DNA of 64,000 bases from Candidatus Sulfotelmatobacter sp. (lineage in GTDB: Bacteria; Acidobacteriota; Terriglobia; Terriglobales; Acidobacteriaceae): NCBI GenBank assembly GCA_030041215.1, contig JASHOH010000227.1:1-64000 (forward strand), given 5' to 3'. The notes beneath the pieces were generated by a model that saw only the letters and a program-made list of their open reading frames with translations, was not told where the DNA came from and searched no databases. Position numbers and translations under genes: made by a program. Shown here piece by piece: positions 54,542 through 63,669 of the stretch (position 1 is its first letter; each line of letters opens with the position of its first letter).

Positions 54542-54657
54542 GCCACACCTCCAAATTTGCAGCGAGTTCAGGTTACGGCGACAACACTTCCAACCAGCGC
54601 CGAAGCGCCTGACAGCCCCGTCCGGAGCCGCAGGCGCTACGATACGCTATTTGCCCA

Positions 54658-55317
54658 TTAGACTGCATCATTGCTCGGGGTGTAGCGAAGCGCAAGGCCC
54701 GCACCGACCGCGAGCAGACCGACAAGTCCCAACAAGGGAAGCGAGCTGCCCGTCGCTGGCAATTCTGCGGAAACAGTCTCGACCACTTCCGCAATTTCAA
54801 CTTCCTCACCGCTCGGTTCAACGGCCTTCACAGGCGTCGTTTCCAGCGCAGGAGCCGGAGCCGCTGCCTGTTCGTCACGCACGGACAGCACAGGCTCATT
54901 CACATCCTGCGCCAGCTGTGTTGCGCGAGTCTTGGGGTAGACAAACTCCTGTCCGAAGTTGTCCCCGGGATAGAACCAGGCCTTAATGGCCTCGGGAGTA
55001 CCGACCGGTCTCTCGTCGAACTTGATCACCGTGTGCCCCTTTGGCTGCAGACGGTAGTTCGGGATGGCCAAGATGGTGGTGATCAATCTGGAGCGATCGG
55101 CGTTCCAGATTTGAACGATGTGCTGGTCGGATGGACTGTCCATCAGCTGGAACCAGTATGTTCCGGATTGTAGAACTGTGCCCGAAACTTCCACGGGCTC
55201 GGTGAAAGTTAGTTTGGTGGCTTTGTTCCACGCGTCAGCGTTGGCGTTATTCGAGACAAACAGCGTGCCCAGCGCGACCAGGCAGAACATGGCGATTTGC
55301 AATTTGTGCGATTTCAT
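54658..55317 (-). CDS. exported protein with C-terminal LPXTG-type sorting signal
   Basis: From ATG 55317: signal peptide (LQIAMFCLVALGTLFVSNNA), a beta-sandwich (LTFTEPVEVSGTVLQSGTYW), an Ala/Glu/Pro-rich linker, then LPATG at 186-190, a membrane helix (LPLLGLVGLLAVGAGLALRY) and a short polar tail. That is a complete sortase substrate pattern. Similar two-sided LTFT...GTYWF proteins are common in acidobacteria. The divergent neighbour is a sortase. Sigma-54 promoter at 55477. Confidence 0.85.
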   Translation of the reverse strand: MKSHKLQIAMFCLVALGTLFVSNNANADAWNKATKLTFTEPVEVSGTVLQSGTYWFQLMDSPSDQHIVQIWNADRSRLITTILAIPNYRLQPKGHTVIKFDERPVGTPEAIKAWFYPGDNFGQEFVYPKTRATQLAQDVNEPVLSVRDEQAAAPAPALETTPVKAVEPSGEEVEIAEVVETVSAELPATGSSLPLLGLVGLLAVGAGLALRYTPSNDAV

Positions 55318-55476
55318 TTCTCTTCTCCATTTCAGTTTTGAAATTGGTCTTGGAAACCTGTTGGACAAGGACGTGGGTCCTGTGTCCTTACTTCATCGCG
55401 CTAGCGCGACGCCAAAAGACGCCTGTCTTGGGAAGCTGATTCACTTCTTTTCGATCCGACGTCTGCATCTGGCGGA

Positions 55477-55492
55477 TGCAACGCAAGCGCCA
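55477..55492 (-). promoter_or_regulatory. sigma-54 promoter of the LPXTG-protein gene
   Basis: Minus strand TGGCGCTTGCGTTGCA: TGGC and TTGC 11 bases apart with the following A. 160 bp before the start codon. Confidence 0.7.
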
Positions 55493-55534
55493 AACGGAAA
55501 TGGCTGAAAATCCGTGCGTTCTGGCCATTTGAAT

Positions 55535-55570
55535 TCACGAAATGCTTCGGGAGCTCACGAAATTTCGGGA
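55535..55570. promoter_or_regulatory. tandem enhancer-like sites C1 and C2
   Basis: C1 TCACGAAATGCTTCGGGA (55535-55552) and C2 TCACGAAATTTCGGGA (55555-55570) in direct order. C2 matches 14 of 16 positions of site A and begins 63 bp beyond the promoter at 55492. Confidence 0.65.
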
Positions 55571-55760
55571 TGATGCGGCTCCGCCTGAACCAGGCAGGCG
55601 AGCGCCCGATCGTGCAGTTAGCTGCAAATAAAAGTTCGGCGACCAGCTTTCGCGCGGCAGATCTTTGGACGCTGACGTGCACTACTGAGACCAGTCAAAT
55701 GGCGGGAAACCAGTATCGAGTGCTGAGGCGAGAAGCGTGTTAAGCAGCAGGAATAGGTGT

Positions 55761-56405
55761 ATGAAACTGAGGAAACATCTTCAACGTTGGTTGCTGCTCT
55801 TAGGATTCGCGCTGCTCGCATTCTGTGCGGCAGCCAAACTTCATCAGCAGATCCTGTCCCGGGCAGCGATGCGCCGCTTTGAGGACTTCAAGCAGTCGGC
55901 GCTCAACACTAGCCCCCAGCGGAATCCCGTCGTGCAGCCAGTTGCTTCCCCTCCTGATTTTGTCTTGTGGTCGCGACAGCGGACCAAGCAGTACGAAGAT
56001 AGTTTGAGCAACAAGCTGGCGCCTCCGTTAGCGGTGATCCGCATCAATAGAATTCACGTGGAAGCCCCGGTATTGGAAGGCACCGATGATTTAACGTTGA
56101 ACCGTGGAGTCGGTCACATCGCAGGCACGGCACACTTTGGCGAGAGTGGAAACGTCGGTATTGCAGGTCACCGTGACGGTTTTTTCCGCGGGTTAAAGTA
56201 CATAAAAGTCGGCGATCACATCGAGTTGGAACGACCGGAGCGGGTTGAGACGTATATTGTCGAGCAGTTGGAGATCGTGAGCCCCGGAGACGTAAGCGTT
56301 CTGCGATCAAGGGGAAAACCGACTCTAACACTGGTGACTTGCTACCCGTTTTACTACATTGGCAGAGCTCCGAAACGTTTCATCGTGCATGCCACGCTTG
56401 ACTAA
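55761..56405 (+). CDS. srt: class D-like sortase
   Basis: From ATG 55761: N-terminal membrane anchor (WLLLLGFALLAFCAAAKLH) and a sortase fold: AVIRINRIHVEAPVLEGTDD, NVGIAGHRDGFFRG (catalytic His 137), then TLTLVTCYPFYYIGRAPKRF (catalytic Cys 194 in TLVTC, Arg about 202/206). 214 residues, complete. It cleaves LPXTG-like signals and is divergently encoded with such a substrate. Sortases are rarer in Gram-negative-type bacteria but known in some. Confidence 0.95.
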   Translation: MKLRKHLQRWLLLLGFALLAFCAAAKLHQQILSRAAMRRFEDFKQSALNTSPQRNPVVQPVASPPDFVLWSRQRTKQYEDSLSNKLAPPLAVIRINRIHVEAPVLEGTDDLTLNRGVGHIAGTAHFGESGNVGIAGHRDGFFRGLKYIKVGDHIELERPERVETYIVEQLEIVSPGDVSVLRSRGKPTLTLVTCYPFYYIGRAPKRFIVHATLD

Positions 56406-56433
56406 GGCATCCTTGTGTTCCATATTGGAATAG

Positions 56434-56646
56434 ATGGGCGTTGAACAGACCCTTGCTGAAATCGAGTGGCTAGAGCGCATCTTCGCAGTGCCGGACAGCA
56501 GACCGCTCGGCCCTAGCGACCTCACAGCTGCGAATCGAAAGCACGATGAAATGCTTGCGCATAGCCCGTGGTTTCGGCTCTGGCAGCGGTATGGCGTCTG
56601 TTGCCGCTCGAACGAGCAACATTCGCCGTTTCTGAACTTCTATTAA
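56434..56646 (+). CDS. small conserved hypothetical protein
   Basis: 70 residues: AEIEWLERIFAVPDSRPLGP then SDLTAANRKHDEMLAHSPWF and RLWQRYGVCC. The sequence is compact and looks conserved (W, L, P spacing), so I take it as real. No function. It ends four bases before the convergent reductase gene. Confidence 0.55.
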   Translation: MGVEQTLAEIEWLERIFAVPDSRPLGPSDLTAANRKHDEMLAHSPWFRLWQRYGVCCRSNEQHSPFLNFY

Positions 56647-56649
56647 CTG

Positions 56650-57552
56650 CTACGCCGCCGCCGATTTACGCTCATACGGCGGTACGAACTCCTCAGCTAC
56701 AAACGTCTCGTAAGAGGTCGGCGTCGTGTTCTGTCCCGAACGCGCCTCCAGCGCTCGCATATAGCCGGAGTTCAAGGCGGCGGACATCTCCAGAATGAGA
56801 TCGGCCATGTTCGGCGACATGCCAAGCTCGATCAATGCAGGCCGTACTTGTTCATCGGGGGCGTGAACATATCGAAGATCAGTTCTGCCAATAGCTCTCC
56901 CGATGATCTGGATAGCCTCGCTCATGCTGATGTCTCGCTGGCCCAGCAATTCACGGGTCTGCTTTTGGCGGAAATCCAGACTCAGCAAAGCGTTCGCGGC
57001 TGCTTCACCGATATCCTGTGTAGCGATCATGGGAAGTTCTAGATCGGGACGAAGCGGACCGACAGCCATGCCCATCTTTTGAATGATACCGATCTGAGCG
57101 AGGGTATTCTCCATGAAGTAGCCAGCACGAAGGTGCAGCACATTCAAGCGGTCGATCCGGTTAAGCTGCTGTTCAAGGTAATACGATCCCACGACCGGGC
57201 CTGTCCCGTCGGCTTTATCCGCCCCGATGCTGCTCAGAGTGACTACATGCGTTATCCCTGCACTGTTGAGAGCCGCAACCGTAGCGTCAGCGACCCGGTT
57301 CTGAAACGCACGGACATCAGGAGCAGCGAGGTTGGGAGGCATCATCACGTATGCTGCCTCCGCGCCCATCAATGCTTTGGTGACACTACCAACGTCTGTG
57401 AGATCAACAGCAAATGGTTCTGCGCCCTCGGCGGCAAGACTTCTCAGGTGTTCGGGATTCCGTCCGATCACCCTAACCTTGGCACCATTTCTTAGGAGAG
57501 TTTTCGTAACGACACTTCCAGTATGACCGGATGCACCAGTGACAACGTACAT
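56650..57552 (-). CDS. NmrA-like NAD(P)-binding protein
   Basis: ATG 57552 with GGAGG upstream. About 300 residues: MYVVTGASGHTGSVVTKTLL (dinucleotide-binding G-x-x-G-x-x-G), KVRVIGRNPEHL, VTLSSIGAD, and LRAGYFMEN, typical of NmrA/atypical short-chain reductases that bind NAD(P)(H) and act as sensors or reductases on quinones. Upstream frame residues precede the fold and are not counted. Single gene, convergent with 56434. Confidence 0.88.
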   Translation of the reverse strand: MYVVTGASGHTGSVVTKTLLRNGAKVRVIGRNPEHLRSLAAEGAEPFAVDLTDVGSVTKALMGAEAAYVMMPPNLAAPDVRAFQNRVADATVAALNSAGITHVVTLSSIGADKADGTGPVVGSYYLEQQLNRIDRLNVLHLRAGYFMENTLAQIGIIQKMGMAVGPLRPDLELPMIATQDIGEAAANALLSLDFRQKQTRELLGQRDISMSEAIQIIGRAIGRTDLRYVHAPDEQVRPALIELGMSPNMADLILEMSAALNSGYMRALEARSGQNTTPTSYETFVAEEFVPPYERKSAAA

Positions 57553-57822
57553 AGGAACCTCCACGTCGTGCTTCGATTCGCATAGTTCCATTCAGGGTTC
57601 AATAATTCTGGTTTCGTGAAAGAAGTAGAGCGCCACGCCACTGCGCCGTCTCCTCTAAAAGGTCTTGAACGCGGGGGTAGAATAATAGTAGCCGTAAAGA
57701 GCTTGCTGGCTGACCGAATCTTTCGAGGTTCGAAGTCTGCCTTGTTTATCTGACCCAGTTCTGGACCTCGCTCTTCACGAAGACCAATCGTGGTCTCCCC
57801 CTGGTCCTGAGGAGGTGCAATT

Positions 57823-58167
57823 ATGCTGGGAATGAGCTTCCTTCCCTTTGTGATTCTCACTCTCGTCGGAGTAGTCGTTGCCGTCATCTACCACAACGGG
57901 ATTCGCTACCGTTTTCTGGAAGGCAATGATGCTCTGTTCGGCAAGATGATTGTTGGTTGGCTGGGAGCGTGGTTAGGTTCCCCGGTCTTTGGGCACTGGT
58001 CCGGGAAGATTGAGAACGTCTACATCGTGCCCGCCATCCTGGGCGCGATCGCAGCCATCCAGTTAACGGTTTTGACATGTAAAGCGCTGGCTAAGATGGC
58101 AAGTTTGCGGCCTGCGGTGACGGAAGAAAAGAAAGAGCGTCCTGGCAAGCCGGCAATGGCGGCTTAA
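57823..58167 (+). CDS. GlsB/YeaQ/YmgE-like membrane protein
   Basis: 114 residues after GAGGAGG. Three helices (PFVILTLVGVVVAVIYHNG, GKMIVGWLGAWLGSPVFG, YIVPAILGAIAAIQLTVL) with a Gly-rich middle helix as in the transglycosylase-associated (GlsB) family. The charged C-terminal tail is cytoplasmic. Often stress-induced. First gene of the same-strand series to 61572. Confidence 0.7.
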   Translation: MLGMSFLPFVILTLVGVVVAVIYHNGIRYRFLEGNDALFGKMIVGWLGAWLGSPVFGHWSGKIENVYIVPAILGAIAAIQLTVLTCKALAKMASLRPAVTEEKKERPGKPAMAA

Positions 58168-58240
58168 GAAACCGCTGCAGAAGCGCTGACCCGTGAGAGC
58201 GAAGAGGCCGGCCACGTGCCGACGATGGATTTGTGTTCTT

Positions 58241-58933
58241 ATGTTGTTCCGAGATGAAGACGAAGATCTTGAAATCCTTCCGTTCGCGGACCGGGGTGAA
58301 GCCGGGCGCGTACTTGCGGGCAAGCTGTTGGCCTACGCCGACCGTAACGACGTGATAGTGCTGGGGCTTTCCCGCGGTGGCGTGCCTGTGGCTTCGGCGG
58401 TTGCCGGCGCATTGCACCTCCCGCTCGATGTTTTTGTAGTGAGCAAACTCGGCAGCCCCTGGAGCAGCGAGTTGGCCATGGGGGCCGTTGCCGAGGGCGG
58501 CGTGCAGGTGCTGGACCTCTCCCTCGTTAAGGCGATGTGCGTGTCGGAAGAGGATATCCAGAGAGTGACCGCGGCGGCACGAAGCGAACTGGAAACCCGC
58601 GAAAGGCTATATCGAGACGGCCGTCTGGCGCTGCGATTGGAAGGAAAGACCGTCATTCTCGTGGACGATGGCATTGCCACGGGATGCAGTATTCTGGCCG
58701 CGATTGCGGCAATTCGCCGAAGAGGCGCGGCGCGAGTCGTAGTTGCCGTTCCAGTTGCTCCAGCTTCGGGCTGTAATGCGATAGGTATGGAAGCAGACGA
58801 ACTCGTTAGCGTGGCAGAACCGGAATCGTTTCTGGCTGTCTCGCAGTGGTACGAGGACTTCAGGCCGGTCAGCGATGAAGACGTGTGCCACCTGCTAAGA
58901 ACTGCGTTCAGCTCGATGCTGCACGCTGCTTGA
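58241..58933 (+). CDS. phosphoribosyltransferase-like protein
   Basis: ATG 58241 (the frame extends to 58193). 230 residues: VIVLGLSRGGVPVASAVAGA, then TVILVDDGIATGCSILAAIA, the PRPP-binding motif of type I phosphoribosyltransferases, and VPVAPASGCNAI. The hood lacks base-specific signs. Such genes commonly adjoin stress and RNA genes in acidobacteria. Substrate unknown. Confidence 0.85.
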   Translation: MLFRDEDEDLEILPFADRGEAGRVLAGKLLAYADRNDVIVLGLSRGGVPVASAVAGALHLPLDVFVVSKLGSPWSSELAMGAVAEGGVQVLDLSLVKAMCVSEEDIQRVTAAARSELETRERLYRDGRLALRLEGKTVILVDDGIATGCSILAAIAAIRRRGAARVVVAVPVAPASGCNAIGMEADELVSVAEPESFLAVSQWYEDFRPVSDEDVCHLLRTAFSSMLHAA

Positions 58934-58964
58934 CTCTTCGCCAAAGAACGGAAATAAGGAGGGG

Positions 58965-59186
58965 ATGATGCAGAGACAGTTTTCAAACCGGGGCGAGGCT
59001 CTGGCGGAAGCGACTGCTGCGAGAATGCTGGCTCGCAGAAAGCGGTCTGCAGGATCAGCATTGACGACCCAAGGTGGTCGGCAGGCTAAGCCTGAGCAAT
59101 GGTTCATGAAGCCGCCGGAGATCACTCAACGCCCGAAGCCGAAGCCACCGGTGAAACACGATGCAGATGTCACACCGCTCTTGTAG
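58965..59186 (+). CDS. small basic hypothetical protein
   Basis: 73 residues after AAGGAGGGG: QFSNRGEALAEATAARMLAR then RKRSAGSALTTQGGRQ and a Pro/Lys-rich tail. Intrinsically disordered-looking and basic. In the same-strand series between the phosphoribosyltransferase and SnoaL genes. Confidence 0.5.
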   Translation: MMQRQFSNRGEALAEATAARMLARRKRSAGSALTTQGGRQAKPEQWFMKPPEITQRPKPKPPVKHDADVTPLL

Positions 59187-59210
59187 CCGCATTCGGAAGG
59201 AGGGTTGGAT

Positions 59211-59675
59211 ATGCGATCGACTGTGAAGAGGCGTCCTGCAAGCACGAGAGATAAAGTACAGCGCGCGGGTCGCAGAAGCCGGAAAATTAATGCCGATTTT
59301 ACGATCCGCCGCATTGGCGATGAGTGGGCCCGGCATTGGAATGCGGGAGAACTCGACGAAGTAGTTGCGGCGTACGCCGAAGATGCGGTCTATCTTCCGC
59401 CGCACCATGAAGCCGTTCACGGGCGCGATGCTATTCGCGAGTATTTGAAACTGCCGCTCAGCCATGGCGTGGCTGACCTGGCCTTCGATGTTACCTACAT
59501 CAAGCAACAAGGGCCCACCGCCTGGGATGTGGGCACGTACCGCATGAGCATTCCTCGGAATAATGGGACAAGAAGGGAAGACCATGGCAAATATCTCACG
59601 GTGTGGAGGCGGGTCGGCAAGGGCTGGCTGATCGCTGCTGACGCATGGTCGAGCGATCTGCCGCCTTCAGTTTGA
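59211..59675 (+). CDS. SnoaL/DUF4440-like protein
   Basis: ATG 59211 after AAGGAGGGTTGG. 154 residues: basic disordered head, then INADFTIRRIGDEWARHWNA, GELDEVVAAYAEDAVYLPPH (NTF2-like cone), and WDVGTYRMSI, YLTVWRRVGKGWLIAADAWS, as in the SgcJ/DUF4440 family. Small-molecule binding or hydrolase-like; no substrate. Confidence 0.85.
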   Translation: MRSTVKRRPASTRDKVQRAGRRSRKINADFTIRRIGDEWARHWNAGELDEVVAAYAEDAVYLPPHHEAVHGRDAIREYLKLPLSHGVADLAFDVTYIKQQGPTAWDVGTYRMSIPRNNGTRREDHGKYLTVWRRVGKGWLIAADAWSSDLPPSV

Positions 59676-59696
59676 CACTCCGACCCGGTGATCGGG

Positions 59697-60101
59697 ATGG
59701 AAAGTTTTGAGGAAATCGAGCACACGGCGGACCGGGCTTTTCGCGTCACCGGCCACGACATGGCCGAGTTGCTGCAAAATGGCGCCCGCGCCATGCAGGC
59801 CCTTGATGGACCGCCACCGGCGGGAGAACCATCGGCAACCCAAGCGATTCAAGTTGAAGGAGTCGATCGTGAGTCGCTGCTGGTGAACTGGCTCAATGAG
59901 ATCCTGTACCTGGAACAGGTGCATCGAGTTGTTTGTGATCGGGTTCACATTGATGAGCTCCAGAATCATCGCCTGCGCGCACGAGTCGAAACGCGTCACT
60001 GCAGCCGAAACTCTACACACATCAAAGCGGTAACCTTTCACAATTTGCAAATACGCGAGATTCCCCAGGGTCTTGAAGCGGAGGTTGTGCTGGATGTGTA
60101 G
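59697..60101 (+). CDS. archease
   Basis: I choose ATG 59697; a GTG at 59688 is also in frame. 134 residues: [20 protein letters not shown] (Asp metal ligand in EHTAD), [24 protein letters not shown], and a C-terminus [20 protein letters not shown] ending VVLDV with the final acidic residue. Archease activates RtcB by helping guanylylation. Overlaps the rtcB start by 8 bp, as often seen. Confidence 0.95.
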   Translation: MESFEEIEHTADRAFRVTGHDMAELLQNGARAMQALDGPPPAGEPSATQAIQVEGVDRESLLVNWLNEILYLEQVHRVVCDRVHIDELQNHRLRARVETRHCSRNSTHIKAVTFHNLQIREIPQGLEAEVVLDV

Positions 60102-61572
60102 CGTTCTCGTAGAGACGGCGTTGCTTGGCAAGGCACACATCGAGCGTGTGGCCGAACATGTGTGGGAGATTCCCAAAACCTTTCGCGCCGATATGCGTGT
60201 GCCAGCGCGTCTTTATGCCGATGAAGACCTGCTGGAGACGGCCCTCTCGGACAATTCGCTCGTGCAGCTCGTTAACACAGCCACGTTGCCAGGGGTGATC
60301 CGACACGCCATTGCCATGCCCGATATCCATCAGGGCTACGGCTTCCCCATCGGGGGCGTCGTCGCAACGCGCTTGCCTGGAGGGGTAATTTCCCCCGGCG
60401 GCGTCGGGTATGACATCAACTGCGGCGTGAGGCTCCTGGTCTCACTTGTGTCAGCCGAGGAGATCGCCCCTCATCTTGAAGACATTGCCTCTCGCTTGTA
60501 CGCGAATTGCCCCAGCGGCGTGGGTTCTCACGGACATTTACATCTTAATGATGCCGAGCTTAACCACGTGCTGCACGAGGGCGCGCACTGGATGCTGGAT
60601 AAAGGATACGCGTCGCGTGAAGACCTGGATCACACGGAAGAGTTCGGCCGAATCCCCGGCGCGGATGCTGCTTTCGTCTCAGACCGAGCCCGCGAGCGCG
60701 GATGCAACCAGCTCGGAACTCTGGGAGCCGGGAACCACTTCATTGAAGTGGACAGAATCGCTGAAGTTTACGATCAGGCCACCGCCGCGCGTCTCGGCAT
60801 TTTCTCAGGCAATGTTGCGGTTCAGATTCACTGCGGTTCTCGTGGTCTTGGACACCAGATTTGCGAAGACTACGTGAGCCGGTTCCAGAAGACCGCGCGA
60901 GATTACGCCATCGAATTGCCGGACCGCGAGCTGGTTTGCGCGCCATTCGATTCGAAAGAGGGGCAGGAGTACTTCCATGCCATGGCATGTGCCGCCAACT
61001 TTGCTTTTGCCAACCGTCAGCTGCTGGCGCACCTGATCCGGCAAAGCTTTGACGAAGTATTGACGGGCAAGATCACGAACTTCGAACTGTCTCAGGTGTA
61101 CGACATTGCGCACAACATGGCCAAGATCGAAGAGCACGATGTAGGCGGCCGCTCAGTTCGAGTATGTGTTCATCGCAAGGGCGCGACTCGGGCATTCGGA
61201 CCGGGATCGAGCGTTCTTCCGAGCGATCTTCGCGACCTTGGCCAACCCGTGTTGATACCGGGCTCCATGGGCACGGCTTCATATGTGTTGATTGGTACTA
61301 CCGAAGCCATGCGACAAACGTTTGGTTCTACATGTCATGGAGCAGGCCGAGTGATGAGCCGAGCCAAAGCCAAGAAGGTGGTTCGTGGATCAACATTACG
61401 CGACCAGTTGAAAAGCCGCGGGATTCTGATCTGTGCCCGGTCGATGAGCGGCCTGGCCGAAGAGGCTCCGCAGGCCTACAAAGACGTGTCACGGGTAGTT
61501 GAAGTCGTCCACAGTCTCGGGATCGGCAGGAAAATTGCCAGACTCGAGCCTCTTGCCGTAATCAAAGGATAG
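60094..61572 (+). CDS. rtcB: RNA-splicing ligase RtcB
   Basis: The ATG at 60094 overlaps the archease stop. 492 residues: [33 protein letters not shown] (Mn2+ ligands), [32 protein letters not shown], and [12 protein letters not shown], with the His that is guanylylated in HGAGR. It joins 2',3'-cyclic phosphate and 5'-OH RNA ends with GTP. In bacteria it repairs tRNA and rRNA under stress. No RtcR-type activator gene is adjacent. Confidence 0.97.
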   Translation: MCSVLVETALLGKAHIERVAEHVWEIPKTFRADMRVPARLYADEDLLETALSDNSLVQLVNTATLPGVIRHAIAMPDIHQGYGFPIGGVVATRLPGGVISPGGVGYDINCGVRLLVSLVSAEEIAPHLEDIASRLYANCPSGVGSHGHLHLNDAELNHVLHEGAHWMLDKGYASREDLDHTEEFGRIPGADAAFVSDRARERGCNQLGTLGAGNHFIEVDRIAEVYDQATAARLGIFSGNVAVQIHCGSRGLGHQICEDYVSRFQKTARDYAIELPDRELVCAPFDSKEGQEYFHAMACAANFAFANRQLLAHLIRQSFDEVLTGKITNFELSQVYDIAHNMAKIEEHDVGGRSVRVCVHRKGATRAFGPGSSVLPSDLRDLGQPVLIPGSMGTASYVLIGTTEAMRQTFGSTCHGAGRVMSRAKAKKVVRGSTLRDQLKSRGILICARSMSGLAEEAPQAYKDVSRVVEVVHSLGIGRKIARLEPLAVIKG

Positions 61573-61651
61573 CAGGCAGTTGCGGCCAGTTTGGGCCTTA
61601 GTCACCGAGAAAAAAGCAATTCCACCCGATCTCATCTTCCGAGAAAAATAA

Positions 61652-62125
61652 TCAAGCGGCGGCGATGATTCTTGCAGCCTTCTGCTTGGTTCCATGCATT
61701 GGCTCGCAGATTTTCTGCAAGGTCGCCGCGATCACGCTCGCTTCAATTCCCGCCTTACCTATTACATCGCCGAGTGACACTATGCCTACAACCTCGTGTT
61801 TTTCATTCACCACCGGCAGACGCCGGATCTGATGGATCTTCATCAGGTCGAGGGCAAAGGAAACATCATCCTGTTCAGTGCAGCAAATCGGATCGGGTGT
61901 CATACATCCATCAACCCAGGTGGATGACGGGTCCCTGCCGGCCGCGACCACGTGCAGGCAAAGGTCACGGTCGGTCACCACACCTACCAATGTAGGAGTG
62001 AATGGGTCCCGGATGACGGGCACGATGCCGGTATCGCTCTCCTGCATCAGCAAGGCGGCCGAGAGTGTAGAACTGGATGGCCAGCAGCAAACCGGATTTC
62101 TGGTCATGATCTGGTTGACTTTCAT
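61652..62125 (-). CDS. CBS-domain protein
   Basis: ATG 62125 with GGAGGGACC upstream. 157 residues, two CBS motifs: VNQIMTRNPVCCWPSSSTLS, VGVVTDRDLCLHVVAAGRDP and CMTPDPICCTEQDDVSFALD, RRLPVVNEKHEVVGIVSLGD. A stand-alone CBS pair binding adenosyl ligands. The C-terminal 20 residues are extra. Convergent with rtcB. Confidence 0.9.
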   Translation of the reverse strand: MKVNQIMTRNPVCCWPSSSTLSAALLMQESDTGIVPVIRDPFTPTLVGVVTDRDLCLHVVAAGRDPSSTWVDGCMTPDPICCTEQDDVSFALDLMKIHQIRRLPVVNEKHEVVGIVSLGDVIGKAGIEASVIAATLQKICEPMHGTKQKAARIIAAA

Positions 62126-62460
62126 GTGGTCCCTCCGGAATCGAGGACAGGTGAAATGGCTGGCGGTCATTTCGCTTGCAGCGATTCGATGTATGTCTTC
62201 AAGTTCGTGAAACCGTGACTTCACTTCATCCTGTGTCGCTGGCTTATGCCTCAGAACAGCCAGCCCCAAACGGGCATTTCTTTCTAGCCGTGCGCCGGTA
62301 GCCTCGGTTCCACTACATCTATTATCCGCTTCTCAGAAGTAAAGGGGCGTTGTTTCTTCAACAGTCTCGAATTCAGTCGGAACCCGTCCAATCGCTGCGG
62401 AACCGCCCATGATAAAGGGCAAAGGGGTGGTGTACTCTGTGGGGGAAGAGATCCGATACC
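62126..62460. promoter_or_regulatory. divergent intergenic region
   Basis: 335 bases between the CBS and phosphofructokinase genes. Promoters for both are expected; no clear boxes or operators found. Confidence 0.35.
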
Positions 62461-63669
62461 ATGAACAATTTCAATACCGCCAAAGGTGTAATCGGCATCC
62501 TCACGGGCGGGGGCGACGTACCCGGCTTGAATCCAGCCATCCGTGCGGTCACAATCCGGGCGCTACGGGAGGGCTATCGCGTTATCGGCCTGCGACGCGG
62601 ATGGGCGGGCCTGATCGACATCATCCGTGAGAAGGACTACGACAATAGCGACAACTTCCAGCCTCTCTCCGAAGAGCTCGTCAACCGAGCCGGCCGGACC
62701 GGAGGGACCTTCTTGCATACTTCGCGTACCAATCCCAGTCAGGTGAAGAAATCGCACGTTCCTGCTCACTTGGCGGGCACCTATCAAGCGGAGAAAAATG
62801 ACCTGACGCCGGAAGTGCTCAAGAATCTTGAGTGGCTGGGGATTGATTACTTGATCCCGATCGGCGGCGATGACACGCTGAGCTATGCGGTGCGCTTGTA
62901 TCAAGAAGGCGTGAAGGTGGTTGCGATTCCCAAGACCATGGACAACGATGTTCCGGGGACCGATTACTGCGTCGGGTTCAGCACGTGTGTGACGCGCACG
63001 ATTCAGATGGCTAACAGTCTGCGAACTACCGCTGGTTCGCATGAACGTTTCCTGGTGCTCGAAGTGTTCGGCCGTTATGCCGGCTTCACCGCAATGCTGC
63101 CGACCATGGCCGGGGCGGCGAATCGGTGTGTAATTCCGGAGCACAAATTCAATATCGAGCGCTTGACGGAGTTGCTGGTGGCCGACCGTGGAAAAAACCC
63201 CAGCCGCTACTCCGTTGTATTAGTGTCGGAAGGAGCAATGTTCGAAGGCGGGGAAATGATTTTTGAAAAGGAAACCACCGATGCCTTCGGGCACAAGAAG
63301 CTGGGCGGGATCGGCGATCTGGTATCGGAAAAACTGCAGGAGATCTCGCCGAGATACAACAACGGCATGCTCGTGCACGTCATCAATCAAAAACTCGGGT
63401 ACCTGGTCCGCGGTGGCGATCCCGACGCCATCGATTCCATCGTGCCGATGGCCTATGGCAATCTTGCACTCGACTTGATTCTCAGCAGAGTTCACGGCAG
63501 GCTCGTAGTGCTCAAAAACGGGCGTTACGATGACATGCCGATTGAGGTGGTTACCGCTTCGAAGAAAGTGGTGAACGTCAAAGAGCATTACAATATCGAC
63601 CGGCTGCGCCCGCACTACAAAAGCTTCGAAACCAAACCACTCTTCATCATGACAAGTGATTTTTCCTAG
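62461..63669 (+). CDS. pfk: 6-phosphofructokinase, pyrophosphate-type residues
   Basis: 402 residues. GILTGGGDVPGLNPAIRAV, GIDYLIPIGGDDTLSYAVRL, VVAIPKTMDNDVPGTDYCVG and VFGRYAGFTAML follow the PFK fold. At the two positions known to decide phosphoryl donor, this protein has Asp (GGDD) and Lys (PKTxDND); ATP-dependent enzymes have Gly at both. It is therefore probably PPi-dependent and reversible. Group III-like, length normal. Confidence 0.9.
   Translation: MNNFNTAKGVIGILTGGGDVPGLNPAIRAVTIRALREGYRVIGLRRGWAGLIDIIREKDYDNSDNFQPLSEELVNRAGRTGGTFLHTSRTNPSQVKKSHVPAHLAGTYQAEKNDLTPEVLKNLEWLGIDYLIPIGGDDTLSYAVRLYQEGVKVVAIPKTMDNDVPGTDYCVGFSTCVTRTIQMANSLRTTAGSHERFLVLEVFGRYAGFTAMLPTMAGAANRCVIPEHKFNIERLTELLVADRGKNPSRYSVVLVSEGAMFEGGEMIFEKETTDAFGHKKLGGIGDLVSEKLQEISPRYNNGMLVHVINQKLGYLVRGGDPDAIDSIVPMAYGNLALDLILSRVHGRLVVLKNGRYDDMPIEVVTASKKVVNVKEHYNIDRLRPHYKSFETKPLFIMTSDFS

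Larger units (their letters stand above)
55318..55760. promoter_or_regulatory. divergent control region of the LPXTG and sortase genes
   Basis: 443 bases. They hold the -24/-12 element at 55477-55492 (minus strand), regulon sites at 55535-55552 and 55555-55570, and on the plus strand TGGACGCTGACGTGCA (55666-55681), whose spacing fits a weaker -24/-12 element for the sortase. Confidence 0.55.
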
